The notes under the pieces were generated by a model. That model was not told the origin of the DNA and did no database searches. It was given only the letters and a program-made list of their open reading frames with translations. 25,491 nucleotides of DNA from Candidatus Nanopelagicales bacterium (GTDB lineage: Bacteria > Actinomycetota > Actinomycetes > S36-B12 > UBA5976): positions 416 to 25,906 of the forward strand of contig JALRKC010000003.1 in NCBI GenBank assembly GCA_023254955.1, given 5' to 3'. Of the stretch, positions 1 to 6,892 are shown piece after piece. The position numbers were made by a program, and so were the translations under genes. Numbering within the stretch: position 1 is the stretch's first letter; each line of letters begins with the position of its first letter.

Positions 1-56
1 TTCTCAAGCTTTAAATAATCAATAAATTCATCAACTATTTTTTCTAATTTGCTCAC
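1..56 (-). CDS. xerC: Tyrosine recombinase XerC/D, N-terminal fragment (cut by window edge)
   Basis: Only the first 18 codons are inside the window. They read GTG then SKLEKIVDEFIDYLKLE, which resembles the first helix of the SAM-like DNA-binding domain at the N-terminus of XerC/XerD recombinases. An in-frame TAG two codons upstream leaves the GTG at 54–56 as the only usable start. The gene begins 28 bases after the dprA stop. In mycobacteria and many other Actinobacteria xerC lies just downstream of dprA, which supports the call. Xer enzymes resolve chromosome dimers at dif. The catalytic domain is outside the window, so the assignment rests on a short N-terminal match plus synteny. Confidence 0.55.
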   Translation of the reverse strand, partial: MSKLEKIVDEFIDYLKLE

Positions 57-84
57 TATCTAATGGTCACAGGTTTACTTATTT

Positions 85-1239
85 TCAGCAAGCGTCAGGG
101 AGGGCGGGTTGTCTAATATTCGCTTGCGCATCCATAACCCATCCTGTGGTGCTTCTTCTGGCCGCAGAAAATATTTCTAATTCGCTCAAAGCTGAGATAA
201 CTTCAACCTGATCGAGCCCTGATCTATTAACTAATTCTTGAATTTGAAAGCCACCTCTTAAAGGAAGGGCTTCAAAAACCAACTTTGCGTTATCACTTAG
301 TCGGTCATAGGTGGAGAGCTTCGAAATTTCTATTTGTTCCGGAGGGAGTTGCCCAAGTGGAGACAGTAATTCGATTACATCTAGGTGATGAGTAATTATT
401 TCAGCTTGCTTGGTTTTAATTAATTCATTTGTGCCAGTGGAGTTTTCATTGGTTACTTCACCTGGGAATGCCATAACCATACGTGAAATCTTGCTTGCGT
501 GATTTGCTGTTGAAAGCGAACCAGAAATCTTAGGAGCTTCAACTACTACCACCCCACCCGACAGCGCAGCAATTATGCGATTTCTTTCTAAAAATTGAGA
601 TTTACCTGGAGGTCGACCTGGCGGGTATTCGCTAACTACTGCTCCATTGTTAACAATTCGATTAATTAATTCTTGATTTGCTTTTGGATAAAAATTATCT
701 AAACCGTTTGCTTGAACACAAATTGTTGTACCTTTTGCTAACAGTGTGCTGTGATGTGCAATTACATCAATTCCAAAAGCGCCTCCAGAGACAATTGTGT
801 AACCAAAATTTGCTAATTCAAAAGCCAAATCTTGAGTGATTCGCGCACCATAAGAAGAGGCGTTTCTTGTTCCCACAATGGCCACTGACTGATCTTTGAG
901 CGTTAACTTTTCACCCTTCACGAATAATCCAATTGGAGTAGCTAGGTCAAGATCACTTAATTGCTCTGGCCAATACTCACTTTCTGGAGTTAGGTATTCA
1001 ATTGCTTTAACCGCTAATTGCTCACGAATTTCATCAATGGAATTGATTTGATTTAGTCGCGAAATACGCCTTCTTTCGCTTGGTCTAGCGGCTGCATTTA
1101 GGGTGACTGTTTCCAAAGCAGTCTTAGCTCCGCGAGATTGAATACTTCTTGCTAAATGAAGATCCAAGTGATCGCTAATCCAACTCAAAATTAATCTCGA
1201 ATCAGCTTCACTTAGTTTTTTTATTTCATCAATTTTCAT
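85..1239 (-). CDS. dprA: DNA processing protein DprA (DNA-protecting protein)
   Basis: DprA binds incoming single-stranded DNA during natural transformation and loads RecA; many non-competent bacteria also keep it. The Rossmann-like core is clear: VAIVGTRNASSYGAR around residue 119, SGGAFGID near 151 and FLERNRIIAALS further on. A C-terminal winged-helix segment, roughly residues 315–370, is present. I prefer the ATG at 1237–1239 (384 aa) because it forms an ATGA overlap with the comM stop and sits about 11 bases after AGGA. A GTG at 1246–1248 would add three residues but lies only three bases from that site. It is co-directional with comM and yraN, and the block reads as one operon. Confidence 0.93.
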   Translation of the reverse strand: MKIDEIKKLSEADSRLILSWISDHLDLHLARSIQSRGAKTALETVTLNAAARPSERRRISRLNQINSIDEIREQLAVKAIEYLTPESEYWPEQLSDLDLATPIGLFVKGEKLTLKDQSVAIVGTRNASSYGARITQDLAFELANFGYTIVSGGAFGIDVIAHHSTLLAKGTTICVQANGLDNFYPKANQELINRIVNNGAVVSEYPPGRPPGKSQFLERNRIIAALSGGVVVVEAPKISGSLSTANHASKISRMVMAFPGEVTNENSTGTNELIKTKQAEIITHHLDVIELLSPLGQLPPEQIEISKLSTYDRLSDNAKLVFEALPLRGGFQIQELVNRSGLDQVEVISALSELEIFSAARRSTTGWVMDAQANIRQPALPDAC

Positions 1240-2756
1240 GCCGCCCACTTTCCTTCTGCATCTCGAAGCGAGAGCGCTGCTAAAACATCTTCCTTTCTCG
1301 GTCGATCTTGATCCCTAAGATCGCTGACCGACCAAGCCAATCGAACTACCCGATCAGCTCCCCGAATGGAAATAAGGCCTCTTCTTAAAGAGTCTTGCAA
1401 TACATCTCCCGCTTCGTTTAGTCGATAAGTAGTTCGTAGAGACTTCGGAGTCATATGAGCGTTCAATTTGAAGTCTTCATCTTTAAATCTTTGATTCATG
1501 CGTTCACGAGCTAGCAATACGCGCTGGGCGATTTGTTCAGATGATTCATTTTGATTAACTTCAACTGCCAGCTCTGCTTGAGTTGGAACATAAAGCCTCA
1601 ATCTGATATCAACTCGATCCATAAAAGGACCAGATAATTTATTTAGGTAACGAATTTTGCTTTGCATGGTGCAATTACATTTTTGCCCGACACTTGGGCC
1701 GCATGGGCACAAATTCGCTGCAATTAATAATTGAAATCTTGCAGGCATTTGAGAAACAAAGTTTGCTCGGGCGATAACTACGCGCCCTGATTCCAAAGGT
1801 TGCCTTAATGACTCCAAAACGTTTCGAGGGAATTCTGGTGCTTCATCTAAAAACAAAACTCCCAAATGCGCTTGTGTTACTAAGCCCACTGTGGCAGCTG
1901 CTTTAAATCCCCCGCCAATAACTGCTACATGTGTGGCAGTGTGATGGGGAGCCACAAAAGGTGGAGTTAAATCAAGTGCATATTCGTCATCCAAAATCCC
2001 GGCACTAGATCTAATAGCACTAACCTGCAACGCCTCAGATTTACTTAGTGGCGGCAAAATCCCTGTGAAGCGTTCTGCTAAAAGTGTTTTACCAACTCCT
2101 GGTGGGCCAATCATGGCTACGTGGTGCCCTCCCGCTGCCGCGCATTCCAATCCCCATTTAGCAAGCGCATGACCTGCAACCTCGCTCATGTCACTACCTT
2201 GTTTAATTTTTGCTTGAGACTTAGCTCTGATATCTCTTGGTTTTTTTGCTTTGGAAATTACGGCAATCAACTCCTTCAAGCTTGAAACCGCAAAAACTTT
2301 TAAGTTATCAACTAAGGTGCATTGAGCAGCGCAATCTGTTGCCGTTAAAAAATTACCTAAAGTTTTACTTGCGGCAATTGCTGCGGGTAGCGCTCCTTTA
2401 ACTGGCTTAACTGCGCCATCTAATCCCAACTCCCCTAAAACTGCAAAGTCTTTTATGTCTTCAGGTTTGATTTGCTCAGTCGCCGTTAAAACAGCAACTG
2501 CAATTGCTAAATCAATACCGGCACCTGTTTTTGGTAAACCCGCTGGGGAGAGCGAGACAGTGACTTTTCTATTTGGCCAAACCAGATTGCTATTTCGAAT
2601 AGAAGCTTTCACGCGATCTCTCGATTCTGCAACTTGCGTATCTGCCAATCCCACAATCGAAAAACCTGGCAATCCCTCGCCAATATCAACTTCAACATCT
2701 ATTAAATGTCCAGTCACTCCAACAACTACCACTGATTTAACAATTGCATGTTTCAA
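1236..2756 (-). CDS. comM: ComM/YifB family AAA+ ATPase (Mg chelatase-like)
   Basis: ComM is a hexameric AAA+ helicase that drives branch migration when transforming DNA is integrated; family members were long annotated as Mg-chelatase subunit D/I-like. The N-terminal Lon-protease-like fold covers about residues 1–170. Walker A (GPPGVGKT) is at 217–224, Walker B (LFLDEAPEF) at 301–309, and a cysteine cluster NLCPCGP lies beyond residue 340. At 506 aa it is full family length. The start is TTG at 2754–2756, overlapping the yraN stop as TTGA, with AAAGGA eight bases upstream. It overlaps dprA downstream by four bases, so translation is probably coupled. Confidence 0.94.
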   Translation of the reverse strand: MKHAIVKSVVVVGVTGHLIDVEVDIGEGLPGFSIVGLADTQVAESRDRVKASIRNSNLVWPNRKVTVSLSPAGLPKTGAGIDLAIAVAVLTATEQIKPEDIKDFAVLGELGLDGAVKPVKGALPAAIAASKTLGNFLTATDCAAQCTLVDNLKVFAVSSLKELIAVISKAKKPRDIRAKSQAKIKQGSDMSEVAGHALAKWGLECAAAGGHHVAMIGPPGVGKTLLAERFTGILPPLSKSEALQVSAIRSSAGILDDEYALDLTPPFVAPHHTATHVAVIGGGFKAAATVGLVTQAHLGVLFLDEAPEFPRNVLESLRQPLESGRVVIARANFVSQMPARFQLLIAANLCPCGPSVGQKCNCTMQSKIRYLNKLSGPFMDRVDIRLRLYVPTQAELAVEVNQNESSEQIAQRVLLARERMNQRFKDEDFKLNAHMTPKSLRTTYRLNEAGDVLQDSLRRGLISIRGADRVVRLAWSVSDLRDQDRPRKEDVLAALSLRDAEGKWAA

Positions 2757-3115
2757 AATTCAATTCCTTTCAAATGGTCGATCGTGGGATCGCTATCTGG
2801 AATTCCAGTTACGCCAACAATGTCGATTCGAACTGATTTTGCTTTCATAGAGTTAGCTAATAAGTAGGCATAAAGTAATTGCTTTAGCCTTTTAGCTTTA
2901 TCTTTACCAATAGCCTCGAGAGGTGTGCCAAATTTGGCTGAAGTTCTAGTTTTGACTTCACAGGCGACAATCGTCTCGCCATCTTTTGCCACAACATCTA
3001 ATTCGCCTATAGAACAGCGCCAATTCGAGGTCAATATTTCGTAACCATCGTTTTTCAAATGTTCTTGAGCGACCTTCTCGCCCCAATCACCTAATAGTTT
3101 GGATCGATTCTTCAT
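2753..3115 (-). CDS. yraN: UPF0102 family nuclease-fold protein YraN
   Basis: This 120-residue protein belongs to UPF0102/YraN, a small PD-(D/E)XK nuclease-fold family of uncertain function, often next to rnhB, comM and dprA. The nuclease-like signature is visible: GELDVVAKDGETIVACEVKTR at about 37–57, giving the E, D and EVK residues. The N-terminal GDWGEKVAQEHL helix is typical. No good Shine-Dalgarno sequence precedes the ATG at 3113–3115. It is the first gene after the 254-base gap, so its promoter should lie there, and it leads into comM through a TTGA overlap. Actual nuclease activity is unproven for the family. Confidence 0.9.
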   Translation of the reverse strand: MKNRSKLLGDWGEKVAQEHLKNDGYEILTSNWRCSIGELDVVAKDGETIVACEVKTRTSAKFGTPLEAIGKDKAKRLKQLLYAYLLANSMKAKSVRIDIVGVTGIPDSDPTIDHLKGIEF

Positions 3116-3130
3116 ACAGTCAATAATGAA

Positions 3131-3145
3131 GATTTAGTTAACTAA
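3131..3145. repeat. 15-base direct repeat, copy 1, containing a 12-base palindrome
   Basis: GATTTAGTTAACTAA occurs here and recurs with one mismatch at 3363–3377, so the copies sit at the two ends of the gap. Bases 3134–3145 (TTAGTTAACTAA) form a perfect palindrome 19–30 bases upstream of the yraN start, a plausible operator or promoter-proximal site. AGTTA is also repeated at short spacing on the minus strand just upstream. In AT-rich DNA some of this could arise by chance. Confidence 0.5.
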
Positions 3146-3166
3146 TAACTAGACCCCAGCAAAATC

Positions 3167-3206
3167 TGTGGATATTGCTTCTCTATAAACAAAAATATGT
3201 GGATAA
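3167..3206 (-). promoter_or_regulatory. Pair of DnaA-box-like sites
   Basis: On the minus strand a perfect TTATCCACA lies at 3198–3206 and a one-mismatch ATATCCACA at 3167–3175. The sites have the same orientation and are 31 bases apart, about three helical turns, so they would face the same side of the DNA. The 9-mer matches the DnaA-box consensus. Whether DnaA binds here, and whether it regulates yraN–comM–dprA or titrates DnaA, is unknown. No dnaA, dnaN or other origin marker is in the window, so I do not call this an origin. Confidence 0.4.
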
Positions 3207-3362
3207 CCTCCCTTGCCAAGAGCAATATTTTTTGATTTTTTAGCCGCAAAATTTTCTAAAATAACGAATCATAACGATCTCGACAACAATAAAGGACTTT
3301 TTAAATAAATAGACCCTGGGTTTGGTTTTGAGAAAAGTGATTTTTTAAAAATTAATCCCATG

Positions 3363-3377
3363 GATTTAGTTAAATAA
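3363..3377. repeat. 15-base direct repeat, copy 2, overlapping the rnhB stop
   Basis: GATTTAGTTAAATAA differs by one base from the copy at 3131–3145. It covers the rnhB stop codon at 3370–3372 and the codon before it. The two copies therefore bracket almost exactly the noncoding gap, which would fit a lost or inserted segment. The sequence is low in complexity, so chance is a real alternative. Confidence 0.4.
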
Positions 3378-4044
3378 ATGGCTTCCAGCTTATTCGGTGA
3401 TAATCACTTGGGCCATGCAGCTTAATTGCCTCCAGGTGCGCAGGAGAGGCGTAGCCTTTATTTTTTTGCCACGCATAGTTTGGCACTTTTTTAGCTAATT
3501 CATCTAACAGGCCGTCACGTTCTACTTTTGCCAGCACACTTGCAGCAGCCACCGATGCGCAGGCTTGATCCGCTTTGGTCTTGGTAACAACTTTGATTTG
3601 TTCAATTAAGCGAGCGAATTCTCCTAGTTCTATGGCAACTTTTGCTTCTAAAAATAATTCATTTGGATTTGTTTTTAGCCAGTTATGCTTGCCGTCCAAA
3701 ATAATTAATTCAGGGATATTGCTCAATGCCGCCAAGGCTCTGCCAGCTGCAAGTTTCAGTGCGTTCGGTAATCCGTGTTTATCTATTTCTTTGTTAGAGC
3801 TATGCCCCACTGCAAAATCTGAAGTCCAAGTTTTGATTTCTGGTATTAGGCCTTCTCGCTTGCTCGGGCTTAATAATTTACTGTCGTTTAGACCCTTGGG
3901 GATGTTGCCTACTTCGCTTGAAATAACCGCAATTCCAATTGAGACCGGACCCGCGATGCAACCTCTACCGACTTCATCAATCCCAGCGAGAGACTTTATG
4001 CCTTGTGAGAAAAAGCCTTTCTCTAATGTGAGCGAAGGTGCCAT
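3370..4044 (-). CDS. rnhB: Ribonuclease HII
   Basis: RNase HII cleaves the RNA strand of RNA–DNA hybrids and nicks at single ribonucleotides misincorporated in DNA. The four expected acidic residues are visible: D23 and E24 in GIDEVGRGCIAGP, D117 in IILDGKHNW and D159 in TKADQACASVAAAS. The DSKLLSPSKRE motif follows at about 54. At 224 aa it is within family range. The ATG at 4042–4044 starts four bases after the lepB stop with no strong ribosome binding site, so it is probably read by coupling from lepB. It ends the rplS–lepB–rnhB group and is followed by the large gap. Confidence 0.96.
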   Translation of the reverse strand: MAPSLTLEKGFFSQGIKSLAGIDEVGRGCIAGPVSIGIAVISSEVGNIPKGLNDSKLLSPSKREGLIPEIKTWTSDFAVGHSSNKEIDKHGLPNALKLAAGRALAALSNIPELIILDGKHNWLKTNPNELFLEAKVAIELGEFARLIEQIKVVTKTKADQACASVAAASVLAKVERDGLLDELAKKVPNYAWQKNKGYASPAHLEAIKLHGPSDYHRISWKPFI

Positions 4045-4048
4045 CTAA

Positions 4049-4702
4049 CTAATTATTGTCAGGAATTTGACTAAATATCTCAGGTCTATTTAATTTGGCA
4101 AATCGATCAAATGGCCAAATTCGATAATTGACCTTTCCAACTACGTGGCTTTCAGGAATAGTTCCATAGGCGGTCTGCAGATGATATCTGGAGTCACGAG
4201 AATTGGGGCGATTATCTCCGAGCATGAAGAGTCGACCTTCTGGAACAGTTATTTCAAATTCAACTTGGTCGCTACTCACACCTGATTTTAAATAGTCTTC
4301 TTCTAATGGAACTCCGTTGACAATAATTCGACCGGCATCATCGCAGCAAATTACTTCATCGCCTCCCTTGGCAATTACTCTTTTCACTAAGTCTTTTCCT
4401 TCGTCACTCGGCAAGAGACCTACAAAAATCAAGGCACGAACTACCGGATTGCTGCTTCCTTGAGAATCAGGTAACCAGCCTCCTGGATCCCTGAAAACAA
4501 TTACATCTCCACGATCCACGGGTGAATAGATCTTAGAAAATTTGGAAGCAATAATTCGATCTTGTAATTGCAGCGTATCTTCCATAGAAGCACTTGGAAC
4601 GTAAAATGCTTGAAAAAAGAAAGCCCTGACTATCGAAGATAAAATCAGGGCAATCGTTAAGACAATTACAATTTCTTTGACGAACGACCAAATAGCTCGC
4701 AA
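4049..4702 (-). CDS. lepB: Signal peptidase I
   Basis: Signal peptidase I is membrane-anchored and removes signal peptides from exported proteins outside the membrane. A single transmembrane segment lies at about residues 8–30. The catalytic serine is S39 in VPSASMEDTL and the lysine base is K107 in LVKRVIAKGGD. Box E (GDNRPNSRDSR) is at 162–172. The start is TTG at 4700–4702; no other start codon precedes the membrane segment. It sits eight bases after the rplS stop, and lepB next to rplS and rnhB is the usual actinobacterial order. With Ffh and FtsY it completes the targeting and processing pathway in this window. Confidence 0.95.
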   Translation of the reverse strand: MRAIWSFVKEIVIVLTIALILSSIVRAFFFQAFYVPSASMEDTLQLQDRIIASKFSKIYSPVDRGDVIVFRDPGGWLPDSQGSSNPVVRALIFVGLLPSDEGKDLVKRVIAKGGDEVICCDDAGRIIVNGVPLEEDYLKSGVSSDQVEFEITVPEGRLFMLGDNRPNSRDSRYHLQTAYGTIPESHVVGKVNYRIWPFDRFAKLNRPEIFSQIPDNN

Positions 4703-4710
4703 GATGCTAA

Positions 4711-5295
4711 CTAGTTGCTCTCTTTATTTTCTTCAGCAACAACTTCTTCGGCAGGTGCTGGTTCGGCCACTTCTTCTGAGGCAGCTTCTTCTTGAGCTAC
4801 ATCTTCTTGAGCTGCTACTTCTTCTGCCATCGGAGGAGCCTCTTCAGTTACAGCTTCCTCGACTGGAGCTTCTTCGCTAGCAGCAGATTCTTCAACTGCT
4901 TGTGAAGTTTCAACTTCAATGTCTTCATCGCTGGCAATTGCTGAACTTAAGTCACCGCGACGCTCTTTGATTTTGGCAGCTTTTCCAGTCAAATCTCGCA
5001 AGTAATAGAGCTTGGCACGACTTACGTCGCCCATGGATATTAATTCGATCTTTTCAATAATTGGCGAATGCAATGGAAAAGTTCTTTCAACGCCTGTACC
5101 AAAACTAACTTTTCGAACTGTGAAGGTTTCGCCGATTCCACTACCCTGGATGCGGGTTACGACTCCCTGGAAGATCTGGATACGAGAGCGTGATCCTTCA
5201 ACAACTTTTACGTGAACTTTTACTGTGTCACCAGATCTAAGCTTTGGAAGATTTTTCTTAATTGATGCGGCATCAAGCGCGTCTAAGCGTTTCAT
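4711..5295 (-). CDS. rplS: Ribosomal protein bL19 with long acidic C-terminal extension
   Basis: bL19 sits at the 30S–50S interface. Residues 1–115 are an ordinary, complete L19, from [15 protein letters not shown] through the conserved [17 protein letters not shown] segment. Unusually, it continues for about 79 residues (116–194) of Glu/Ala-rich sequence. I count 24 Glu, three Asp and one Lys from residue 121 on, in motifs such as [15 protein letters not shown]19 normally ends near residue 115. The tail is probably disordered. The ATG at 5293–5295 has GGAG five bases upstream. A 150-base structured leader separates it from trmD, so it may have its own control. The S16 gene of the same cluster has a similar tail. 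Confidence 0.95.
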   Translation of the reverse strand: MKRLDALDAASIKKNLPKLRSGDTVKVHVKVVEGSRSRIQIFQGVVTRIQGSGIGETFTVRKVSFGTGVERTFPLHSPIIEKIELISMGDVSRAKLYYLRDLTGKAAKIKERRGDLSSAIASDEDIEVETSQAVEESAASEEAPVEEAVTEEAPPMAEEVAAQEDVAQEEAASEEVAEPAPAEEVVAEENKESN

Positions 5296-5346
5296 TTTTA
5301 CTCCTGACTCAACATGCCCCAGGTCAATTGAATCTTTTTTTCGTGG

Positions 5347-5396
5347 CCGAGATTTTCATTCTTCGCCCCCCTGTGGCAGGGCGATCGAATTCTCGG
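5347..5396 (-). promoter_or_regulatory. Structured leader upstream of rplS
   Basis: In the 150 bases between trmD and rplS the minus strand can fold into an extended hairpin. The outer arms CCGAGA (5391–5396) and TCTCGG (5347–5352) enclose an inner stem in which UCG pairs with CGA and CCCUG with CAGGG around a CCA loop, with a three-G bulge (5363–5384). It lies 52–101 bases upstream of the rplS start and has no T tract after it, so it does not look like a terminator. A 5' leader for autogenous control of rplS is my inference; I do not match it to a named RNA family. Confidence 0.45.
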
Positions 5397-5445
5397 AAAG
5401 TCCCCTTATTCTGCCAGTTAAAGAATTTGGCTTAATTTTGGGATA

Positions 5446-6126
5446 TCAGCTTGAGGATTTTTTTGTCATTGTTGCGCGCCATTGGGCAATTTTTTTATGA
5501 TCTCCAGAAAGCAGAACATCTGGGACGGATAGCTCCCGCCAAACTGGCGGACGGGTAAAGACAGGGCCTTCTGTGCGATCTTCCATTAAGCCCGGGGCAA
5601 AAGAATCGTCAAGAACCGACTCTTCATTCCCTATAACACCATCGATTAATCGTGTTACTGCCTCAATGATGGCAATACTGGCGACCTCGCCGCCATTTAA
5701 CACATAATTTCCCAATGAAATTTCTTTGACTGATTTAATTTTTTGATGTTGTTTGTAATGCTCGGCAACTCTGGCATCAATGCCCTCATAGCGACCACAA
5801 GCAAAAATTAAGTGATCTTCCTTAGAAAGCTGATTCGCCGTTATTTGCGTGAAGGGTTCGCCAGAGGGAGTAGGAATTATCAAGGTGGCTTGAGTTGAAT
5901 TTTCAAGAATTGAATCGATAGCTTCACCCCACGGTACTGGCGACATCACCATTCCTGGGCCACCTCCGTAAGGGGAATCGTCAACAGTTTTATGTTTATC
6001 GTGAGTGAAATCTCGCAAATCGTGAACTCTAATATCTAAAATATTTTTTTCTTTAGCTTTGCCAATCAAAGACAAATTCAAGCAATCAAAAAAACTTGGA
6101 AAGATTGAAATTAAATTAATTCTCAT
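5446..6126 (-). CDS. trmD: tRNA (guanine-N1)-methyltransferase TrmD
   Basis: TrmD methylates G37 of tRNAs with G36G37, using S-adenosylmethionine, and prevents +1 frameshifting. The SPOUT knot elements are present: ACGRYEGIDARV at 109–120 and SLGNYVLNGGEVA at 137–149. The probable catalytic aspartate is D174 in VLDDSFAPGL. An early TVDDSPYGGGPGMV segment is also typical. At 226 aa the length is normal. The ATG at 6124–6126 overlaps the rimM TGA (ATGA), so the two are translationally coupled, as in many bacteria with rpsP–rimM–trmD–rplS. Confidence 0.97.
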   Translation of the reverse strand: MRINLISIFPSFFDCLNLSLIGKAKEKNILDIRVHDLRDFTHDKHKTVDDSPYGGGPGMVMSPVPWGEAIDSILENSTQATLIIPTPSGEPFTQITANQLSKEDHLIFACGRYEGIDARVAEHYKQHQKIKSVKEISLGNYVLNGGEVASIAIIEAVTRLIDGVIGNEESVLDDSFAPGLMEDRTEGPVFTRPPVWRELSVPDVLLSGDHKKIAQWRATMTKKSSS

Positions 6127-6647
6127 TTTGCTTCAATCGCTTGATCGTCAAAGAGTCCTTTAGGTGGTGTTATCAGCAGAGTTTTTTCTAAAACATTTAC
6201 TTCAGGCACGATTTCATCAACAAAGGGTACTAGCACTTGTTTATTTTCAGGTGTTTTTATAACTAGCAAATCTTGTGCTGCGCCATGAATTACATCGATT
6301 ACTTCGCCAAGATTTATCTGATTTTGATCAAATGCTTTGAGACCAATCAACTGCTGATCATAAAATTCATCACCTTCAGTTGGGATTTCTGACTCATCAA
6401 GGTCCAAAGTTAAGTAATAACCTTTATATTCATCTGCTTGATTTCGATCTTCGATTTCTTCAAAGAACACCAATAGTTTTTTTTGAGTTAACTTTATTGA
6501 CTTAACTGTTAAAGTTTTTTCAGAATTTTGTAGTTTTAGTTTCGACTTTGGCTGAAATCTTTGTTCCGGATTATCAGTCAATACTTCAACGTTTATTTCG
6601 CCTTTAACGCCGTGTGGTCGACCAATTCGGCCAACTACTACTTGCAT
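6123..6647 (-). CDS. rimM: 16S rRNA processing protein RimM
   Basis: RimM is a 30S assembly factor that acts on the 16S rRNA 3' domain and binds ribosomal protein S19. The N-terminal barrel begins with VVVGRIGRPHGVKGEINVEV, diagnostic for the family. A PRC-barrel domain covers about residues 95–165 and contains GEVIDVIHGAAQDLLVI and VPFVDEIVPEV. The length of 174 aa is normal. It starts two bases after the khpA stop and overlaps trmD by four bases. The product is cytoplasmic and its partners are encoded in the same cluster. Confidence 0.95.
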   Translation of the reverse strand: MQVVVGRIGRPHGVKGEINVEVLTDNPEQRFQPKSKLKLQNSEKTLTVKSIKLTQKKLLVFFEEIEDRNQADEYKGYYLTLDLDESEIPTEGDEFYDQQLIGLKAFDQNQINLGEVIDVIHGAAQDLLVIKTPENKQVLVPFVDEIVPEVNVLEKTLLITPPKGLFDDQAIEAK

Positions 6648-6649
6648 TC

Positions 6650-6889
6650 TTATTCGCCGTCGATGTCCACAAAGTCAATCCGAGTAGGGCGGCCCGGTTG
6701 CAATGCATTAACCACAGTTCGTATTGCTGTAGCGGTACGTCCATTGCGTCCGATAACTCGGCCTAAATCTTCGCCGTTAACTCCAACCTCAAGCGTGACT
6801 CCACGCTTAGTTGTGCGAGGAGCAACTTCTACATCATCTGGGTGATCCACGATTCCTTTAACAAGGTGCTCGAGTGCGTCCTCAATCAT
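6650..6889 (-). CDS. khpA: KH-domain RNA-binding protein KhpA
   Basis: This 79-residue protein is a single KH domain of the KhpA/YlqC type. The GxxG RNA-contact loop GRNG is at 47–50 within DLGRVIGRNGRTATAIR, and the N-terminus (IEDALEHLVKGIVDHPDDV) matches the family. In several Gram-positive bacteria KhpA partners KhpB/Jag and affects cell elongation and RNA binding; the target here is unknown. It lies three bases after rpsP and two before rimM, its conserved position in Actinobacteria and Firmicutes. ATG start at 6887–6889. Confidence 0.93.
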   Translation of the reverse strand: MIEDALEHLVKGIVDHPDDVEVAPRTTKRGVTLEVGVNGEDLGRVIGRNGRTATAIRTVVNALQPGRPTRIDFVDIDGE

Positions 6890-6892
6890 TTT

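Larger units (their letters stand above)
3116..3369. other. Largest noncoding gap, between rnhB and yraN
   Basis: This AT-rich 254-base gap has no credible open reading frame on either strand. In mycobacteria a DUF2469 gene of about 100 codons lies between rnhB and yraN; nothing of that size or sequence fits here. The gap should hold the promoter for yraN–comM–dprA, since that block has no other upstream space. It contains a 12-base palindrome, two DnaA-box-like sites in the same orientation, and near-identical 15-base repeats at its two ends, listed separately. No terminator-like hairpin with a T tract is seen after rnhB. Confidence 0.7.

Noticed and set aside
2455..2850. 131-codon plus-strand frame opposite comM/yraN
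   Set aside because: It lies antisense across two well-supported genes and shows no recognisable domain or ribosome binding site.
3142..3192. Possible 16-codon leader peptide with GGGAGG (3207–3212) upstream
   Set aside because: The TTG start is 14 bases from the purine-rich site, too far, and the peptide has no recognisable feature.
3116..3369. Chromosome origin at the DnaA-box pair
   Set aside because: Only two boxes are present and no dnaA, dnaN, gidB or rpmH genes are nearby.
4677..4880. Leucine-rich plus-strand frame opposite the L19 tail (and a Ser-rich one at 6903–7145)
   Set aside because: They arise from reading the repetitive Glu/Ala codons of the acidic tails in reverse.
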